DNA of 45,321 nt from positions 266,750 through 312,070 of the forward strand of contig MHEE01000012.1 of assembly GCA_001805105.1 (NCBI GenBank). The letters are read 5' to 3'. Source of the stretch: Nitrospirae bacterium GWF2_44_13. Its GTDB lineage: Bacteria; Nitrospirota; Thermodesulfovibrionia; Thermodesulfovibrionales; UBA1546. Below are positions 17,730 through 25,261 of this stretch, in pieces. Below the pieces are notes generated by a model. That model worked only from the letters and a program-made list of their open reading frames with translations. It did not search any database and was not told the DNA's origin. Position 1 is the stretch's first letter; every line of letters begins with the position of its first letter. The position numbers and the translations under genes are program-made.

Positions 17730-18293
17730 TTGGACATCAAAAAAATAGAAAAAGGGGTAAGGCTCATACTCGAAGGCATTGGCGAAGACCCTGAAAGGGC
17801 AGGGCTCAAGGACACCCCTACCCGGGTCGCCAGGATGTATGAGGAAATATTCTCAGGGCTTGAGACTCCTACAGAAGAAATACTTAAACATATTGCGGGA
17901 GAAAGCCACGATGAAATGGTTCTTTTAAAAGATATTCCTTTCTATTCTGTGTGTGAACATCATCTCCTGCCGTTCATAGGCAAGGCACATGTGGCATACA
18001 TACCGAGCGCCGGCAAGATAGCAGGCATCGGAGAACTCGCAAGGGCGGTTGAAGTTCTCGCAAAGAAACCGCAGGTGCAGGAGCGCCTTACGGCACAGCT
18101 TGCAGACCTGCTTATGGAAAAGCTGAAGCCCAAAGGCGCAATGGTGATTATTGACGCGGAACATCTGTGCCTGAGTATGCGCGGGTTGAAAAAACCGGGG
18201 GCAAGAACAGTGACATCAGCAGTAAGAGGGATATTCAGGACAAAGGAATCAACAAGAGAAGAACTGCTGGAACTGATAAAAAAGAGAGATTAG
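17730..18293 (+). CDS. folE: GTP cyclohydrolase I (type IA)
   Basis: A 187-residue enzyme converting GTP to 7,8-dihydroneopterin triphosphate, the first step of tetrahydrofolate synthesis. Zinc ligands are visible in [10 protein letters not shown] and HLCLSMRG, and the substrate-binding [16 protein letters not shown] is intact. The start is TTG at 17730; the nearest purine-rich site is AAGAGGAA nine bases upstream. It is followed by folD after 71 bp holding a heptad repeat element, so the two genes form a one-carbon/folate pair. Confidence 0.97.
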   Translation: MDIKKIEKGVRLILEGIGEDPERAGLKDTPTRVARMYEEIFSGLETPTEEILKHIAGESHDEMVLLKDIPFYSVCEHHLLPFIGKAHVAYIPSAGKIAGIGELARAVEVLAKKPQVQERLTAQLADLLMEKLKPKGAMVIIDAEHLCLSMRGLKKPGARTVTSAVRGIFRTKESTREELLELIKKRD

Positions 18294-18296
18294 TCA

Positions 18297-18346
18297 TTGG
18301 GGGTTTGGAATTGGTCAAAAAATACTAACCCCTAATACCCAAACCC
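18297..18346. repeat. Inverted heptad-repeat element between folE and folD
   Basis: The left arm is three 7-bp units rich in TTGG (TTGGGGG, TTTGGAA, TTGGTCA; 18297-18317). The right arm is three complementary-type units (TAACCCC, TAATACC, CAAACCC; 18326-18346). The arms can pair imperfectly around an 8-bp loop. It belongs to the heptad element class seen at 22128, 32882 and elsewhere. Confidence 0.5.
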
Positions 18347-18364
18347 TAAAAATAAGGAGGAACT

Positions 18365-19231
18365 ATGGCGGCACAATTAATTGACGGCAAAAAAGTAGCG
18401 GCAGATATCAGGGCTAAATTAAAGAACGAGATTGAGGAGCTTAAGTCTAAAGGAATTCATCCGGGCCTTGCTGTCGTGCTTGTAGGAGAAAACCCTGCGT
18501 CACAGAAATATGTTGCAGCAAAGGAAAAGGCCTGCGCTGAAATAGGCGTAGCAAGCCTTGCCCATAAAATACCGGCCGCGACAACACAGTCAGACCTGAT
18601 AAAACTCATTAACGAGCTTAATAACGACCCCAAAGTAAACGGCATTCTTGTTCAGCTTCCTTTGCCAAAAGGGCTTGATGAAAAAGAGGTGATGAACAGA
18701 ATATCCCCGGCAAAAGACGTTGACGGGTTCGGTCCTGATGCACTCGGAAAACTTGTGCTTGATGAACCCGGGTTTGTTGCATGCACTCCTCACGGCGCAA
18801 TGAAAATGCTTGAGGCATACGGTATTGACCCAAAGGGAAAACATGCGGTTATCGTAGGCAGGAGCGTAATCGTTGGGAAACCTCTTGCATTGCTCCTTCT
18901 CAGAAAACACGCGACAGTCACTATCTGCCACAGCAGAACACCTAACCTTAAGGAGGAATGTCTCAGGGCAGACATACTGTGCGCTGCGGTAGGCAAGGCA
19001 AAAACCATTACAGGCGACATGGTGAAAGAAGGCGCTGCGGTTATAGACATCGGCATAAATGTAACGCCTGAAGGAAAGATTGTAGGCGATGTTGATTTTG
19101 ATGCTGCAAAAGAAAGGGCAGCTTATATAACGCCTGTGCCGGGCGGCGCAGGGCCAATGACAATAGCAATGCTTATGTATAACACTGTTCTTGCCGCAAA
19201 GATGGCGGCAGGGATGAAGGTAGAAATATAA
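18365..19231 (+). CDS. folD: Bifunctional methylene-THF dehydrogenase/methenyl-THF cyclohydrolase
   Basis: A 288-residue enzyme interconverting 5,10-methylene-THF and 10-formyl-THF. Present are the substrate motif YVAAKEKACAEIG (catalytic Lys), QLPLPKGLDEKEVM, the nucleotide-binding VGRSVIVGKPLALLLL and the C-terminal PGGAGPMTIAMLMYNT. An AAGGAGG site precedes ATG 18365. With folE here and 5-formyl-THF cyclo-ligase at 41810 it serves folate one-carbon metabolism, possibly the methyl branch of the Wood-Ljungdahl pathway given the CooC-like gene; that link is inference. Confidence 0.97.
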   Translation: MAAQLIDGKKVAADIRAKLKNEIEELKSKGIHPGLAVVLVGENPASQKYVAAKEKACAEIGVASLAHKIPAATTQSDLIKLINELNNDPKVNGILVQLPLPKGLDEKEVMNRISPAKDVDGFGPDALGKLVLDEPGFVACTPHGAMKMLEAYGIDPKGKHAVIVGRSVIVGKPLALLLLRKHATVTICHSRTPNLKEECLRADILCAAVGKAKTITGDMVKEGAAVIDIGINVTPEGKIVGDVDFDAAKERAAYITPVPGGAGPMTIAMLMYNTVLAAKMAAGMKVEI

Positions 19232-19234
19232 CTA

Positions 19235-19408
19235 CTAAATAATCACTGTTTCATCAAGACCTTTGAAATGGGCATCGCTTGTGATTACTTTGCAGTTCTC
19301 TTCCATTGCCGTTGCATAAACAATGGCATCAGCCATCGGGAGTGAATACTTCAGGCTGAGGTCTGCTGCCAGAAGAGCTATACTTTCACCTGTCCTTATC
19401 CTCCCTTA
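19235..19408 (-). pseudogene. 3' relic of a VapC PIN-domain toxin gene
   Basis: A minus frame ending at TAG (19235-19237) encodes ALLAADLSLKYSLPMADAIV followed by YATAMEENCKVITSDAHFKGL, the characteristic C-terminal half of VapC (PIN) toxins including the ADAI and TSD.HF elements. An in-frame stop lies immediately upstream and no start is present, so roughly the first 70 residues of a normal VapC are missing. The relic lies directly after folD and directly downstream of a VapB relic. Confidence 0.75.
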
Positions 19409-19490
19409 TATTCCTTGTATCCATCCCTTTTAAAAATCCTCTGAAAGATTCTATGGGTTTTTCAGGAATCAGATACACCACTCCTCTTTT
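19386..19490 (-). pseudogene. 3' relic of a VapB/AbrB-type antitoxin gene
   Basis: In another minus frame, ending at TGA 19386-19388, the sequence reads KRGVVYLIPEKPIESFRGFL and then KGMDTRNIREDKDR. This matches the C-terminal tail of AbrB-type VapB antitoxins (the P-I-E-S-x-R-G-x-L-K-G segment). The DNA-binding N-terminal half is absent: upstream DNA becomes the Cas3 relic. It shows that the adjacent vapC relic once formed a vapBC pair. Confidence 0.6.
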
Positions 19491-19522
19491 ATTTTGTAAT
19501 TGCAAAATCTGTCAGCAAATCG

Positions 19523-19669
19523 CAACCCCACCAGATACGCCCAATCTCCTGAGCCGAATTCATCCCCGAACTTCTTTGCAAGCTCAGCAACATTGCGCAG
19601 ATGCTCCTCAAGCCCCTGCCATTCGCTTTTCGGCTTCCCCTCAACGCTATGTGCAAAAAATTCTTTCAC
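19523..19669 (-). pseudogene. 5' relic of a CRISPR-associated Cas3 HD nuclease gene
   Basis: From a GTG at 19669 the frame encodes about 49 residues: FFAHSVEGKPKSEWQGLEEH, then LRNVAELAKKFGDEFGSGDW and AYLVGL. This is the N-terminus of the Cas3'' HD domain (AHS.EG, W..L.EHL, FG...W..L.GL). In intact proteins the metal-binding HDLGK motif follows next; here the frame instead runs into unrelated residues and stops at 19469. No other cas gene or CRISPR array is visible. It is a rearranged fragment of a lost type I system. Confidence 0.7.
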
Positions 19670-19674
19670 GCAAG

Positions 19675-19695
19675 CTCTCAGCTTTCAGCATTCAG
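19675..19695. repeat. Three-unit heptad repeat beside the Cas3 relic
   Basis: CTCTCAG, CTTTCAG and CATTCAG follow each other at exact 7-bp spacing. The element lies between the Cas3 relic and the 3' end of the RelE-type gene, at a likely rearrangement boundary. Its unit resembles the reverse complement of the GCTGAAN unit at 29860. Confidence 0.5.
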
Positions 19696-19708
19696 AAAGC
19701 GCCTTTTT

Positions 19709-19990
19709 TCAGTTGAGATTTCTGATAAACCGCTCAATGTCTTTTTTACCCAGAATGCGCAAAATGACGGCACGGGTTCCTTCAAGCATATAAAATACAC
19801 GATACTTGTCCACCCTGAGCCTGTAATAATTCGTCTTTGTTCCCTGGATTTTTTTGATCAGCTTTCCTCTTGGGAAAGGGTTGTCCTTTAGTGTCTGCAA
19901 TGCAAGGACAATCTTCTCATAAACACTATCACTGAAACTGTCAAGGTCTTTACTCACATTGGGTGAGAGGACAATCTGAAACTTATCCAC
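19709..19990 (-). CDS. RelE/ParE-family toxin
   Basis: A 93-residue basic protein of the RelE/ParE superfamily, probably an mRNA interferase. It has the typical LSPNVSKDLDSF start, the LKDNPFPRGKLIKKIQGTKT turn and YYRLRVDKYRVFYMLEGTRA strand pair, followed by the family C-terminus ILGKKDIERFIRN. It overlaps the upstream antitoxin gene by 8 bp. Key residues appear intact, so it is likely functional, unlike the relics just downstream. Confidence 0.9.
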   Translation of the reverse strand: MDKFQIVLSPNVSKDLDSFSDSVYEKIVLALQTLKDNPFPRGKLIKKIQGTKTNYYRLRVDKYRVFYMLEGTRAVILRILGKKDIERFIRNLN

Positions 19991-20246
19991 GCTTTCTTTT
20001 CCTTTTTGACAGGTAATTCTCCAGAGTTAGGCCGCCCTTGCTATGGTACTCTGCCTGCGATTCAGCAAGCATGTCCTGCAGAGCAACGCTTTTTTCGAGC
20101 AGATAATCTTCAAAGTCCTCCTCCGAAATCGCGGTGACGATTGCCCGCGGCTTGCCCTTGGATGTGATAATCACAGCCTCTTTTTCTGCGTTTCTCAATA
20201 TCTCGGACGTCTTGTTCTTAAGTTCTCTGACATTTGCGAATTTCAT
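19983..20246 (-). CDS. Phd/YefM-family antitoxin
   Basis: An 87-residue antitoxin. The ATG at 20246 is chosen because it has GGAGGA upstream and begins the Phd/YefM fold (MKFANVRELKNKTSEILRNA), followed by VIITSKGKPRAIVTAISEED. The C-terminal tail (GGLTLENYLSKRKRKRG) would wrap the toxin. It pairs with the overlapping RelE-type toxin and is probably autoregulated from the promoter/operator at 20260-20306. Confidence 0.9.
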   Translation of the reverse strand: MKFANVRELKNKTSEILRNAEKEAVIITSKGKPRAIVTAISEEDFEDYLLEKSVALQDMLAESQAEYHSKGGLTLENYLSKRKRKRG

Positions 20247-20259
20247 CGCATTCCTCCAT

Positions 20260-20306
20260 GTGGCTATATTTGTAGCTACTATGTCATATTCCGCAATTCT
20301 TGTCAA
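20260..20306 (-). promoter_or_regulatory. Promoter and operator of the Phd-RelE-type operon
   Basis: On the minus strand TTGACA (20306-20301) and CATAGT (20283-20278) are spaced 17 bp. An inverted repeat GTGGCTA/TAGCTAC (20260-20266, 20273-20279; one mismatch) overlaps the -10 and transcription start, the usual site for antitoxin autorepression. Confidence 0.6.
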
Positions 20307-20308
20307 TA

Positions 20309-20416
20309 ATGGACCAAAAAACTTCTTTAGAATATGTCGCAATCCCGCAAAGGTTCTACATTCCCAACAACCAAATGCATCCGCTAAATATTAAAATCTT
20401 CAGGCAATATCTATAA
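20309..20416 (+). other. Possible 35-codon open frame
   Basis: ATG 20309 to TAA 20416 encodes MDQKTSLEYVAIPQRFYIPN and 15 further residues. The composition looks protein-like, but there is no ribosome site and no recognised family. It may be a fragment of a decayed gene. It lies in the 256-bp gap between the toxin-antitoxin operon and the CMD gene. Confidence 0.2.
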
Positions 20417-20502
20417 TATGAAATTTTGGGGATGTTGATTTTTTCTTGCAATCCGCGTCAATACATGGTAAAAATTTATAACACCGCAATAAGGAGGAGC
20501 TT

Positions 20503-20823
20503 ATGGCTAAACTTCCGGGGCAATATACCAGCATCAGAAAAAGGTTTAAAAAATATTTCAAGGCTGTTGATAGTCTTGGAAAGGCCGCAAAAACATCAGG
20601 CCCTCTGAAAAGCAAAACCTCCCATCTGATTCAGCTTGCTGCTGCGGCTGCCATCAGGTCAGAGGGCGCTGTTCATTCCCATACAAGAAGGGCGCTTCAG
20701 GCAGGAGCAAAACCCGAAGAAATATACCAGGCAGTTCTTCTGCTTACAAGCACCATAGGGTTCCCGACAGTGTCTGCGGCATTGAGCTGGATTGACGACG
20801 TTCTTACTTCTTCAGCCCCTTAA
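20503..20823 (+). CDS. Carboxymuconolactone decarboxylase (CMD/AhpD-like) family protein lacking the redox cysteines
   Basis: A 106-residue all-helical protein with the CMD core: IQLAAAAAIRSEGAVHSHTR followed by ALQAGAKPEEIYQAVLLLTS. In AhpD-type members the segment EGCxxCxxxH carries the peroxidase cysteines; here it reads EGAVHSHTRRA, keeping His but no Cys, so alkylhydroperoxidase chemistry is unlikely. AAGGAGG precedes the ATG. Its 3' end overlaps the convergent TPR gene by 20 bp. Function unknown. Confidence 0.82.
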   Translation: MAKLPGQYTSIRKRFKKYFKAVDSLGKAAKTSGPLKSKTSHLIQLAAAAAIRSEGAVHSHTRRALQAGAKPEEIYQAVLLLTSTIGFPTVSAALSWIDDVLTSSAP

Positions 20824-21574
20824 GCCGCTCTTTAACTTTGTTTTTCAGGGCTTCGTCAGACGAAAGATTAAGAAAGGCCTGATAGTGGCTCTCTGCGGTC
20901 AGGCTGTCTCCTTCAGCCTCAAGCAGCAGGGCATAATTCAAATGGGCTTCAGCATACGAGGGATTCAGGGAGAGCGCCTTTTTATAGAAAAGCTTTGCCT
21001 TCTTTTTGTCTCCAAGCATCTCGTGAGTTACAGCCAGATTATTCATAGCCTCGTAATAACCGGGCTTAAGCTTAAGCGCCTTTTCATAAGATGTTAATGC
21101 CTCTTTGTATTTACCCTGATTCTTTAATGCAAGTCCGAGGTGATTATGCATTACCGCATCGTCTGGTTTTTGACTAATTGCTTTTCTCAAGATGCTTTCA
21201 GCAGCCGAATAATTTTTGTCTTTTATCTGTTTTATCGCATCTCCATAAAGTTTCACTGTATCCGTGCCTTCAGAAACAGGCACTGGTGTTTGTTGAGCCT
21301 GTGGAACTGCCGGAGGTTGAATGCTTGCGGGCTGCTGCTTTGGCTTGATATCTACAGCCTTCTTTGAAAACTTTGCAAAAAGTTTCGGGAGTGTTTTGTT
21401 TTTAGCCAGATAAATACCGGCAAAAGAAGACAGCACAAGCACAGCAATGCCGATGATAATTACGGTCAAAAACTTCTTGCTCCCGAAGTGGTAAGCCTGT
21501 GCTTTTTTGACCGGCGCGCGCTCAGTCCTTGTTTCCTCTTCAGCTTTTTTGAGAGCCTTAAAAATTATGCTCAT
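20804..21574 (-). CDS. Membrane-anchored TPR protein
   Basis: A 256-residue protein. The N-terminus MSIIFKALKKAEEE resembles the short cytoplasmic motif of GspB/ExeB-type assembly proteins. A single membrane helix spans residues 34-55, then a Pro/Gln-rich linker (80-100) and three to four tetratricopeptide repeats (about 105-240: AESILRKAISQKPDDAVMHN and similar). It probably acts as a periplasmic protein-interaction scaffold. It overlaps the lolA stop by 17 bp and is the last gene of the rtcB-to-TPR run. Confidence 0.82.
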   Translation of the reverse strand: MSIIFKALKKAEEETRTERAPVKKAQAYHFGSKKFLTVIIIGIAVLVLSSFAGIYLAKNKTLPKLFAKFSKKAVDIKPKQQPASIQPPAVPQAQQTPVPVSEGTDTVKLYGDAIKQIKDKNYSAAESILRKAISQKPDDAVMHNHLGLALKNQGKYKEALTSYEKALKLKPGYYEAMNNLAVTHEMLGDKKKAKLFYKKALSLNPSYAEAHLNYALLLEAEGDSLTAESHYQAFLNLSSDEALKNKVKERLKGLKK

Positions 21575-22259
21575 AGATGTTTACCCCTTCAGGCAAGGAA
21601 AAATCAAAGGCCGCATCTTTAATGCCTGTGTTTATCGCTATATCTTTAAGCTGTATCTCAATCCTGTTTGAACGCATGTCATTTATTATAAAAGATTTTA
21701 TAGGAAAGTCTTCATCAGATGTTTCTATCTCCACGGAAACAATATTCCCCATAGGCTTTTTAGGGACAAGAATCAGTTTTTTATTTTTTTTGGTTATATT
21801 GAATTCCTCTCTTACTTTTCCGAAACCGCTCAGAAGGGCGACAGGAGCCTGACCGTATGTCTGCCTGCTGAAGGCGCTTTTGAACGCCTGTTTCTCAGCC
21901 TTTTTATATATCAGAATTTTATCGTTATTTATTATAATCTCCTGCGGCTTATCACCCTTGTATTCCCATCTCATCTTTGAAGGCCTCTTTATAAAAAGAA
22001 TGCCTCTGTATGTGTCTGTTCTGCCAAGGTCTTTCATATAATTCTTCTGGACAAAGCCTGCTTTCATATCGCTTATATTCCTGTAAGCCTCCTGAATCCT
22101 TGCAACCTCATCATCAGATGAAGAAGCGATGCACGATGCAGGATACACGATACATGTCAGAACAAATAAAATATGGAAGATACTCTTTTTTATCCTGCAT
22201 CCTCGCCTCGGCGAGTCGCCTGAGGAGACTGTATCTTGCATCTTGTATCCTGTGCTCAC
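21558..22259 (-). CDS. lolA: Outer-membrane lipoprotein carrier protein LolA
   Basis: A 233-residue precursor of the periplasmic chaperone that ferries lipoproteins to the outer membrane. The start is GTG at 22259, overlapping the ftsK stop and using AGGAGA inside ftsK. The mature part is typical: VARIQEAYRNISDMKAGFVQ, FIKRPSKMRWEYKGDKPQ and AFDFSLPEGVN. The N-terminal 48 residues are unusual: a long basic n-region precedes the hydrophobic KSIFHILFVLTCIVYPASCIA signal, and much of this stretch is encoded by the heptad element at 22128-22250. Function should be intact. Confidence 0.9.
   Translation of the reverse strand: MSTGYKMQDTVSSGDSPRRGCRIKKSIFHILFVLTCIVYPASCIASSSDDEVARIQEAYRNISDMKAGFVQKNYMKDLGRTDTYRGILFIKRPSKMRWEYKGDKPQEIIINNDKILIYKKAEKQAFKSAFSRQTYGQAPVALLSGFGKVREEFNITKKNKKLILVPKKPMGNIVSVEIETSDEDFPIKSFIINDMRSNRIEIQLKDIAINTGIKDAAFDFSLPEGVNIYEHNF
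22128..22250. repeat. Composite inverted heptad element inside the lolA leader
   Basis: Left arm (22128-22155): GATGCAC, GATGCAG, GATACAC, GATACAT at exact 7-bp spacing. Right arm (22229-22249): CTGTATC, TTGCATC, TTGTATC, the inverse-complement type. Between them TATCCTGCATCC repeats the pattern and a G+C-rich palindrome (22206-22227) is nested. The whole element lies inside the coding region for the lolA signal peptide. Confidence 0.7.
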
Positions 22260-24346
22260 CTTCTTCTCCTCAGGAAATCCCTGGGTTTGCCTGCGCCTTT
22301 CGGCATGCCCACAAGCCCGTCTTCCTCCATCAGTTCCATAATGCGGGCTGCCCTGTTATAACCTATCTTAAGCCGCCTTTGTATTGACGATATGGACACC
22401 TCGCCCACAGACTCTGCATGTTCCACTGCCTTATGATACATCTCATCCCTCTCAGGAGAGAACTCGTTATCTGCCGGCTCTTCTATCCGTATATTTTCGA
22501 ATATGGAATAATCCGGGACTCCCTGTGCTCTGATAAAATCCGTAACTGTCTTTATCTCGTCTTCTGTGATAAGCGCGCCGTGTATGCGTATTATCTTTGT
22601 CCCCGGAAGCATGAAAAGCATATCGCCCTTGCCAAGAAGCTGTTCAGCGCCCTGCGCATCCAGTATCGTCCTTGAATCTATCCTCGTAGTAACCTGGAAC
22701 GAGATCCTTGCCGGGAAATTAGCCTTAATGACGCCTGTGATAACATCAACCGACGGCCTCTGTGTTGCAAGGACCAGATGTATGCCTGAGGCGCGCGCCA
22801 TCTGCGCAAGCCTTGCTATGGCATCCTCAACTTCATTCGCCGAGGCGAACATCAGGTCTGCAAGCTCGTCTATAAAGATAACGATATAAGGCAGCTGCTC
22901 CTCCTCTGAAACCACTTTATTGTAGTTCTCTATGTTCTTAGTGCTTTTTTGAGCAAGCAGCCTGTATCTGTTCTCCATCTCAAAAACCATCTTGCGCAGC
23001 GCTTCTGCCGCCTCTTTCGGATTTGTTATAACAGGCGAGATAAGATGCGGAATTCCTTCGTAAGCGGAAAGTTCAAGAAGCTTAGGGTCTATCATCAGCA
23101 TCTTAACTTCTTTAGGAGAAGCCTTATAAAGAATGCTCATCACCATAGAGTTTATTGATACGCTCTTGCCCGAGCCCGTGGCTCCGGCAACAAGAAGATG
23201 CGGCATCTTCGCAAGGTCAGAAACCAGAGGATTGCCGAAAATATCTTTTCCCAGCGCCAGCGTGAGCCTTGAGTGATTTTTCATAAAACTGTCAGCAGAC
23301 ACAATTTCCCTCAGGGATACTGTCTCGCGCAGCCTGTTTGGAACTTCAATGCCTATGGCTGACTTGCCGGGAATAGGAGACACCCTTATTCCCTGAGCCT
23401 TGAGCGCAAGCGCAAGGTCGTCTGACAGTGAAACAACTCTGTTTATCTTCACTCCGGGCGCAGGTTCAAACTCATACATTGTCACAATAGGCCCTGCCTG
23501 CACTTGTGTTATCTTTCCATCTACATCAAAATCGGAGAGTTTCTGTACAAGCAGAGAAGAGCTTGTCAGAAGTTCATCCTTTGACGGCCTTATCCCTGAG
23601 TCATATACATTAAGCAGCTCTAAAGAAGGCAGAGTATAGTCTCCTGCCCTGCGCGGCCTTGTATTTACCTGTTTAAATAAAGCCGCCTCCCGTTCAAACT
23701 GCCCCAAGCTGCCCGGGGTCAGAGAAGGCTCAAGAGATTCAGCGCCTTGAATAATGTTCTCTTCAATCAGCGGTTCAGATACCTGTTCTTCTTCAATTGC
23801 CTCATTCTTCCTGCCCCTCAATACAAGCGATACCAATGACACCGGGCTGAGAAGCACGATGGAAGACAGGAATACTGCCAGCGAAAAAATATACGCTCCG
23901 GGTATGGATAAAAGATTTCTTGTAAAATCCGAGATGAATAGTCCTGCGATGCCGCCCGGATTACTCTCAACCTTAAGATTAAAGGTTGCTGACATCAGAG
24001 ACAGGAGTATGGAAGAAGACAGGATAAAAAGCAGTGCGCCTATCAAATGTATCCTGTGGCCTTCTTTTCTTAGCAGCCTCTTAACGCCATATATAAGTAT
24101 AAACAGCGGTATCGCAAAGGCTGATACTCCTATAACCATCAGCAAAGCATCTGATAAATAAGCTCCGACTATGCCGCCGTAGTTCCTTGAAGAAGAGTTG
24201 GTAAACGTGAAAAGGGAAGGATCCCATTTCTTGTGGGTCACAAGGCTCAGTCCGATGTAAATGCCGCCCAAGATTGAGACGATACCAAGGACTTCGTCTT
24301 TAACCCTCTTCCACCTCAGCGGATCTCCGGTTATCCTTTCAGCCAT
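22256..24346 (-). CDS. ftsK: DNA translocase FtsK/SpoIIIE
   Basis: A 696-residue septal DNA pump that coordinates chromosome segregation with division. Four membrane helices lie in residues 20-170, followed by a short acidic linker (shorter than in E. coli), the RecA-like motor with Walker A GATGSGKS (388-395) and Walker B IVIFIDELADL, and a C-terminal winged-helix gamma domain (VEHAESVGEVSISSIQRRLK) that reads polarity sequences. The ATG at 24346 has GGAGGG upstream. It lies between uppP and lolA. Confidence 0.97.
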   Translation of the reverse strand: MAERITGDPLRWKRVKDEVLGIVSILGGIYIGLSLVTHKKWDPSLFTFTNSSSRNYGGIVGAYLSDALLMVIGVSAFAIPLFILIYGVKRLLRKEGHRIHLIGALLFILSSSILLSLMSATFNLKVESNPGGIAGLFISDFTRNLLSIPGAYIFSLAVFLSSIVLLSPVSLVSLVLRGRKNEAIEEEQVSEPLIEENIIQGAESLEPSLTPGSLGQFEREAALFKQVNTRPRRAGDYTLPSLELLNVYDSGIRPSKDELLTSSSLLVQKLSDFDVDGKITQVQAGPIVTMYEFEPAPGVKINRVVSLSDDLALALKAQGIRVSPIPGKSAIGIEVPNRLRETVSLREIVSADSFMKNHSRLTLALGKDIFGNPLVSDLAKMPHLLVAGATGSGKSVSINSMVMSILYKASPKEVKMLMIDPKLLELSAYEGIPHLISPVITNPKEAAEALRKMVFEMENRYRLLAQKSTKNIENYNKVVSEEEQLPYIVIFIDELADLMFASANEVEDAIARLAQMARASGIHLVLATQRPSVDVITGVIKANFPARISFQVTTRIDSRTILDAQGAEQLLGKGDMLFMLPGTKIIRIHGALITEDEIKTVTDFIRAQGVPDYSIFENIRIEEPADNEFSPERDEMYHKAVEHAESVGEVSISSIQRRLKIGYNRAARIMELMEEDGLVGMPKGAGKPRDFLRRRR

Positions 24347-24444
24347 ATCCCTCCAATGATTATCACTGCAAGCATGAATCTATAATACACAAAAACATCC
24401 AAAGCGTGTCCTGAAAAAACAAAGAAACAGCCATGTCAGAACTT

Positions 24445-25251
24445 TCACCCCCTGTGCCAGTAAAAGGCAAGGACGAGCAACCCGAACCCTATACGGTAAT
24501 ATGCAAAGCCTGAAAAATTATGCCGCGATACATACCTGAGAAACGACTTGATGACAATCAGCGCGGAGAAGAACGATGTAACGAATCCAACGGCGAAGAG
24601 CGGGATGTCCGATAGCGAGAGCGCGTGCAGGTTCGAAAGCAAATCGTACCCTGTTGCCGCAAACATGGTCGGAATAGCTAGAAAGAAGGAAAATTCTACG
24701 GCAACCAGCCTGTCAAACCCTATGATAAGTCCCCCCATGATCGTTGCTCCGGAACGAGAAACTCCCGGAAAGAGCGCCAGACACTGGGCTATCCCAACTC
24801 CTATGGCCTGTTTCAGTGTGACGTTATCAACATCCTTCACATGTGACCTGTGATCCATCCTTTCTATTATCAAAATCGCAAGCCCTCCTGCAATGAGCGC
24901 CGCCGCAACAGTAACCGGGTTGAAGAGGTAAATCTTTATGGCCTTATGCGTCAGCAGGCCGATGAATGCAGCCGGAAGAAACGCAATGATAAGGTTGACT
25001 ACAAGAGAGCGGGCATCTTTACGTGTCGAAAGCCCTTTCATCACGCCAAATATCTTTTCCCTGTAAAGCCATACTACCGAGAGAATCGCCCCCAACTGAA
25101 TGAACACCTCAAAGACCTTTGCCTTTTCGCCATCGAAACCGAGAAGGTTGCCGGCAAGTATCAGGTGGCCCGTGGATGAGACGGGGATGAACTCGGTTAT
25201 ACCCTCCACAATCCCCAGAAAGAGACCCTTTAAGAGAAGTATCAAATCCAT
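24445..25251 (-). CDS. uppP: Undecaprenyl-diphosphatase (BacA type)
   Basis: A 268-residue polytopic membrane enzyme that dephosphorylates undecaprenyl diphosphate to recycle the lipid carrier for peptidoglycan and O-antigen synthesis. Both signature motifs are intact: GIVEGITEFIPVSSTGHLIL (near residues 13-32) and FPGVSRSGATI (near 161-171). It starts 10 bp after the cytochrome stop and is followed by ftsK. Confidence 0.97.
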   Translation of the reverse strand: MDLILLLKGLFLGIVEGITEFIPVSSTGHLILAGNLLGFDGEKAKVFEVFIQLGAILSVVWLYREKIFGVMKGLSTRKDARSLVVNLIIAFLPAAFIGLLTHKAIKIYLFNPVTVAAALIAGGLAILIIERMDHRSHVKDVDNVTLKQAIGVGIAQCLALFPGVSRSGATIMGGLIIGFDRLVAVEFSFFLAIPTMFAATGYDLLSNLHALSLSDIPLFAVGFVTSFFSALIVIKSFLRYVSRHNFSGFAYYRIGFGLLVLAFYWHRG

Positions 25252-25261
25252 GAACGGTTGC

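Noticed and set aside
19523-20500. CRISPR array expected near the Cas3 relic
   Set aside because: No set of identical 24-40-bp repeats with unique spacers was seen. The heptad runs are too short and uninterrupted to be an array.
22010-22387. 125-codon plus frame opposite lolA/ftsK
   Set aside because: It is antisense to two well supported genes and partly made of the heptad element.
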